11,024 bases of DNA from CALMEC01 sp964393105 (lineage in GTDB: Bacteria; Actinomycetota; Thermoleophilia; Miltoncostaeales; Miltoncostaeaceae): NCBI GenBank assembly GCA_964393105.1, contig CAYMSM010000032.1:1-11024 (forward strand), read 5' to 3'. Positions 6,673 through 11,024 of the stretch are shown here, piece after piece (position 1 is the stretch's first letter; each line of letters opens with the position of its first letter). A program made the translations under genes and the position numbers. Below the pieces are notes generated by a model. That model did not search any database. It saw only the letters and a program-made list of their open reading frames with translations, and had not been told where the DNA came from.

Positions 6673-6696
6673 TGAGCCGCCCCGTCGGGCGGCTCA
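6673..6696. other. Hairpin between coxL and the xdhC-like gene
   Basis: TGAGCCGCCC-CGTC-GGGCGGCTCA is a perfect 10-bp stem with a 4-nt loop, starting 21 nt after the coxL stop. No T-run follows on the minus strand, so it may be a partial terminator or a processing/stability element that lowers expression of the accessory gene relative to the structural cox genes. Function is inferred. Confidence 0.5.
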
Positions 6697-6717
6697 AACG
6701 TGTTCGGCGGCTACTGC

Positions 6718-9056
<2,339 letters not shown>

Positions 9057-9060
<4 letters not shown>

Positions 9061-9560
9061 GACGCACCGCCTTCCCGGATCTTCTTCGCCGCGTACTGCA
9101 CGGCCTTGACGATGTTCTGGTAGCCCGTGCACCGGCAGATCTGCCCGGACAGGGCCCAGCGGATCTCCTCCTCGGAGGGGTCCGGATTGTCCTCCAGCAG
9201 CGCCTTGCTGCTCAGCATCATCCCCGGCGTGCAGAACCCGCACTGCAGGCCGTGCTCCTCGTGGAAGCCCTCCTGCACCGGATGAAGACCGGCGGGCCCC
9301 TTGAGACCCTCGACGGTGGTGAGCTCCTTGCCCTCGACCTGCACCGCGAACATGGTGCAGCTCTTCATGGGGACGCCGTCGACCAGTACGGTGCACGCTC
9401 CGCAGCTCGTGGTATCGCACCCGATGTGGGTGCCGGTCAGCCCGAGTGACTCGCGGATGTAGTGGACGAGCAGCATGCGCGGCTCGACGGTCGCGCTGCG
9501 CGCCTGGCCGTTGATCGTGACGTTGACCGGCCGGGCGGCCGGGGGTGCTTGGGTGCTCAC
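9057..9560 (-). CDS. coxS: CO dehydrogenase small [2Fe-2S] subunit CoxS
   Basis: This iron-sulfur subunit relays electrons from the Mo centre of CoxL to the FAD of CoxM. It is 167 residues, normal for CoxS. The ferredoxin-type cluster ligands are Cys48, Cys53, Cys56 and Cys68 (GCDTTSCGACTVLVDG ... KSC). The proximal cluster ligands in the C-terminal helical domain are Cys107, Cys110, Cys142 and Cys144 (QCGFCTPGM and ICRCTGYQ). All eight are present. It starts with GTG at 9560, overlapping the coxM stop by 4 nt, and ends overlapping the coxL GTG by 4 nt. The MSL order with tight overlaps suggests fixed subunit ratios. Confidence 0.96.
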
Positions 9561-10435
9561 AGTGCGCCTCCCTTCGCCTGACGGATGGATTCGATCAGCG
9601 CCCGTTCGGTGAACACCCGAACGACGCTGCGCTTGTACGCGATGCTGCCGCGGTTGTCAGCGGTGGGGTCAGCGGCGGCCGCCGCCAGCTTCGATGCCTC
9701 GACGATGAGTTCCGCCGTGGGTTCCTTGCCGGCCAAAAGCGCCTCGGCCTCACCCGCCTGGATGTTGCGTGATCCGACGCCGGTCAGCGCGATTCCCGCC
9801 TGGCCGATCGACCCGTTGGACATCGTCACCTGCACCGCGACGGCGGCGGTCGCGTAATCGCCGACCTTGCGCTCGAGCTTCAGATACGTGCCACCGGTGT
9901 TGGCGCCCGGATCGGGCACGACACACTCGGTGATGATCTCGTTGGCCTCGAGTTGTGTCTCGAACGGTCCGACGACCAGCTCGGTGACCTTGATGCGCCG
10001 CGAGCCGTTGGGGCCCTGAGCGACGACCTCGGCCCGGCAGGCCATCATCGTCGACGCCCAGTCCCCTTGCGGATCGGCGTGGGCCAGGGAGCCGCAGACG
10101 GTGCCGCGGTTACGGATGAGCGGATCCGAGATGAGCGGCGCGGTTGCACCGAGAAGCCCCCACTTGCCGCCCTTCAACAGGTCGCTGCGCTCACAGTCTT
10201 TGTGTCGGACGAGCGCCCCGATCCGCAAACCCCCGTCGCCCTCGGCGAGCGTGTCGAGCCCCGGGATCCCGTTGATGTCGACAAGGATCCCCGGGCTGGC
10301 GAAGCGGAACTTCATGAGCGGGATCAGGCTCTGCCCTCCCGCGAGGACCTTCGCGTCGTGCCCGTGCGAGTCGAGGAGCGAGATCGCTTCCTCCAGGCTC
10401 GTCGGCGCGACATAGTCAAAGCTGGCCGGATACAT
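9557..10435 (-). CDS. coxM: CO dehydrogenase medium FAD-binding subunit CoxM
   Basis: This flavoprotein subunit takes electrons from CoxS and feeds them to the respiratory chain. It is 292 residues. The two FAD pyrophosphate-binding motifs are AGGQSLIPLMKFR (32-44) and RNRGTVCGSLAHADPQGD (108-125). The second reads TVCGS where O. carboxidovorans CoxM has TIGGG. The start is ATG 10435, giving the conserved MYPASFDYVAPTSLEEA opening, with AGGGGG as ribosome binding site about 5 nt upstream. An in-frame ATG at 10471 was rejected because it lies inside the likely -10 element. It is the first gene of the coxM-coxS-coxL unit and overlaps coxS by 4 nt. Confidence 0.95.
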   Translation of the reverse strand: MYPASFDYVAPTSLEEAISLLDSHGHDAKVLAGGQSLIPLMKFRFASPGILVDINGIPGLDTLAEGDGGLRIGALVRHKDCERSDLLKGGKWGLLGATAPLISDPLIRNRGTVCGSLAHADPQGDWASTMMACRAEVVAQGPNGSRRIKVTELVVGPFETQLEANEIITECVVPDPGANTGGTYLKLERKVGDYATAAVAVQVTMSNGSIGQAGIALTGVGSRNIQAGEAEALLAGKEPTAELIVEASKLAAAAADPTADNRGSIAYKRSVVRVFTERALIESIRQAKGGAL

Positions 10436-10466
10436 GGCACCCCCTTGGTATGGGACCGGCTCGCCG

Positions 10467-10495
10467 AGCATACGCGGTTTCGCAACACCTGTAAC
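10467..10495 (-). promoter_or_regulatory. Likely promoter of the cox operon
   Basis: On the minus strand GTTACA (10495-10490) is separated by 17 nt from TATGCT (10472-10467), matching 4 of 6 bases at both the -35 and -10 of a vegetative promoter. Transcription would begin near 10460, leaving a short ~25-nt leader that contains AAGGGGG before the coxM ATG. Consensus-based inference. Confidence 0.5.
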
Positions 10496-10499
10496 GACC

Positions 10500-10742
10500 T
10501 CATGGCCTGATCAGGCTCCGCAACGCCGCCGCCCTTCGCGCGCGCATGGAGCCGCCCACGGGTAGCGAGCGCCGGCCACGGCCCTGGCCCCACGCCTTCG
10601 GCACGTTCAGCAACTCTGTCGCGGTGACGATCCGGTCCGACGCGGGGAGCCTGACGGCATCGGTGCCTGTCACTCGGGTGATCGATGCGTATCGATCACC
10701 CCCCGGGCGTTCGTGGACGATCACCGTGTGAGGGTACGTCAA
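10500..10742 (-). CDS. Uncertain small ORF (80 residues) upstream of coxM
   Basis: A minus-strand frame opens at a TTG (10742) and reads TVIVHERPGGDRYASITRV, then SDRIVTATELLNVPKAWGQ, before an arginine/alanine-rich tail and TGA. Third codon positions are mostly G or C, like the real genes. Against it: a TTG start, no recognised family, no clear ribosome binding site, and an 11-bp perfect inverted repeat inside the frame. It may be a small protein, a fragment, or chance in GC-rich DNA. Confidence 0.22.
   Translation of the reverse strand: MTYPHTVIVHERPGGDRYASITRVTGTDAVRLPASDRIVTATELLNVPKAWGQGRGRRSLPVGGSMRARRAAALRSLIRP
10676..10701. promoter_or_regulatory. Perfect 11-bp inverted repeat, operator-like
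   Basis: GGGTGATCGAT-GCGT-ATCGATCACCC: two 11-bp arms with a 4-nt centre, about 240 bp upstream of coxM. Size and symmetry suit a dimeric repressor or activator site; a hairpin is also possible. No gene depends on it with certainty. Confidence 0.45.
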
Positions 10743-10757
10743 GCACCCAATATCTCT

Positions 10758-10791
10758 GTGCCAATCGGCGCACGATCAGTGCCAATCGGCG
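10758..10791. repeat. Pair of 13-nt direct repeats 21 bp apart
   Basis: GTGCCAATCGGCG occurs at 10758-10770 and again at 10779-10791, exactly. The 21-bp offset is two turns of the helix, so both copies face the same side of the DNA, as expected for cooperative regulator sites. The half-sites carry an internal GCC-nnnn-GGC symmetry. Confidence 0.6.
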
Positions 10792-10839
10792 TGACACCGT
10801 GCCGCGGACCGAGGAGCGTTTGCTCGTCGGGCGCTGAGA

Positions 10840-10939
10840 CGCCCGGTCCCGCACCACGATGTGTCTGACACCGTCTGTTGCGCCGCCCGGTCCCCGCACC
10901 ACGAGGTGTCTGACACCGAGTGGTGCGAACATCCGGTCC
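10840..10939. repeat. Tandem array of palindromic repeat units (period ~44-45 bp)
   Basis: Unit 1 (10840-10873) and unit 2 (10884-10918) share CGCCCGGTCCC-GCACCACGA followed by GTGTCTGACACCG, with one inserted base and one substitution. The start of a third, decayed unit (ATCCGGTCC) appears at about 10930. Each unit holds a palindrome centred on TGTCTGACA: 10851-10881 (10 of 15 arm positions pair) and 10896-10926 (13 of 15 pair). This is the same core as at 5693-5727. Confidence 0.8.
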
Positions 10940-11024
10940 GTCGGCGCTGTGGTAGGTTCGCGGCCCCTCGAAACGCCTGTTGGCGTCGGGGATTCGTCAG
11001 CGATCAGTGAGGCGCGGTTGGGGG
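10940..11024. other. Window tail without recognised gene
   Basis: No coding frame with support. TGTGGTAGGTT at 10948-10958 resembles an extended -10 on the plus strand but lacks a -35, and CCCC...CGCC-TGTT-GGCG-T-CGGGG at about 10963-10991 can fold as an interrupted hairpin. A plus-strand gene or RNA may begin just beyond the edge; this is speculative. Confidence 0.2.

Noticed and set aside
9061..9420. Extension of coxL upstream to 9420
   Set aside because: It reads through coxS in another frame and gives arginine-rich nonsense; the GTG at 9060 starts the conserved CoxL N-terminus.
10696..10932. Minus-strand frame of 78 codons starting MFAPLGVRHLVV
   Set aside because: It is produced by the tandem palindromic repeats (RHLVVR/RHIVVR copies) and crosses regulatory-looking repeats.
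10840..10939. CRISPR array
   Set aside because: Only two full units and one fragment, with ~10-nt gaps between near-identical units and no cas genes; repeats are palindromic elements, not repeat-spacer units.
10940..11024. tRNA(Sec) gene (selC) in the window tail or gaps
   Set aside because: No long acceptor/T-arm pairing with a UCA anticodon could be found in any intergenic stretch.

Overview
The window is G+C-rich DNA, and every well-supported gene lies on the minus strand. Codon choice is strongly GC-biased, several starts are GTG, one gene looks leaderless, and genes often overlap by 4 nt (GTGA/ATGA). This suits a high-GC actinobacterium-like genome (Actinomycetota, possibly Thermoleophilia-like). 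That assignment is inference; no ribosomal marker is present.

In transcription order (right to left), positions 10436-11024 hold no confident gene. They contain tandem palindromic repeats, a 13-nt direct repeat, an 11-bp inverted repeat and a likely promoter at 10467-10495. Then comes an aerobic carbon monoxide dehydrogenase operon, coxM-coxS-coxL, in the M-S-L order and with the AYRCSFR active-site motif of true (form I) CO dehydrogenases. An XdhC/CoxI-family maturation protein follows, fused at its C-terminus to a YHS metal-binding domain. The operon ends beside a perfect 17-bp-arm palindrome at 5693-5727, whose core recurs at 10851-10926. Next is a LysR-type regulator broken by a frameshift and with a poor N-terminus, and then an OsmC/Ohr-family peroxiredoxin with its own ribosome binding site.

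The left third is a tightly packed run: moaD, moaE, selA, a small TPR protein and selB, the last cut by the window edge. moaD and moaE build the dithiolene of molybdopterin; selA makes selenocysteinyl-tRNA and selB delivers it to the ribosome. The coding frames overlap throughout, so they are probably one transcript.

The theme is molybdenum enzymes. The CO dehydrogenase needs the Mo cofactor from MoaD/MoaE and a maturation factor of the XdhC type. The selenocysteine genes suggest a selenoprotein elsewhere in the genome, plausibly a Mo/W formate dehydrogenase (inference). CoxL here has an ordinary TGT cysteine codon at its active-site Cys, so it is not itself the selenoprotein. No RNA gene, insertion sequence or CRISPR array was recognised.
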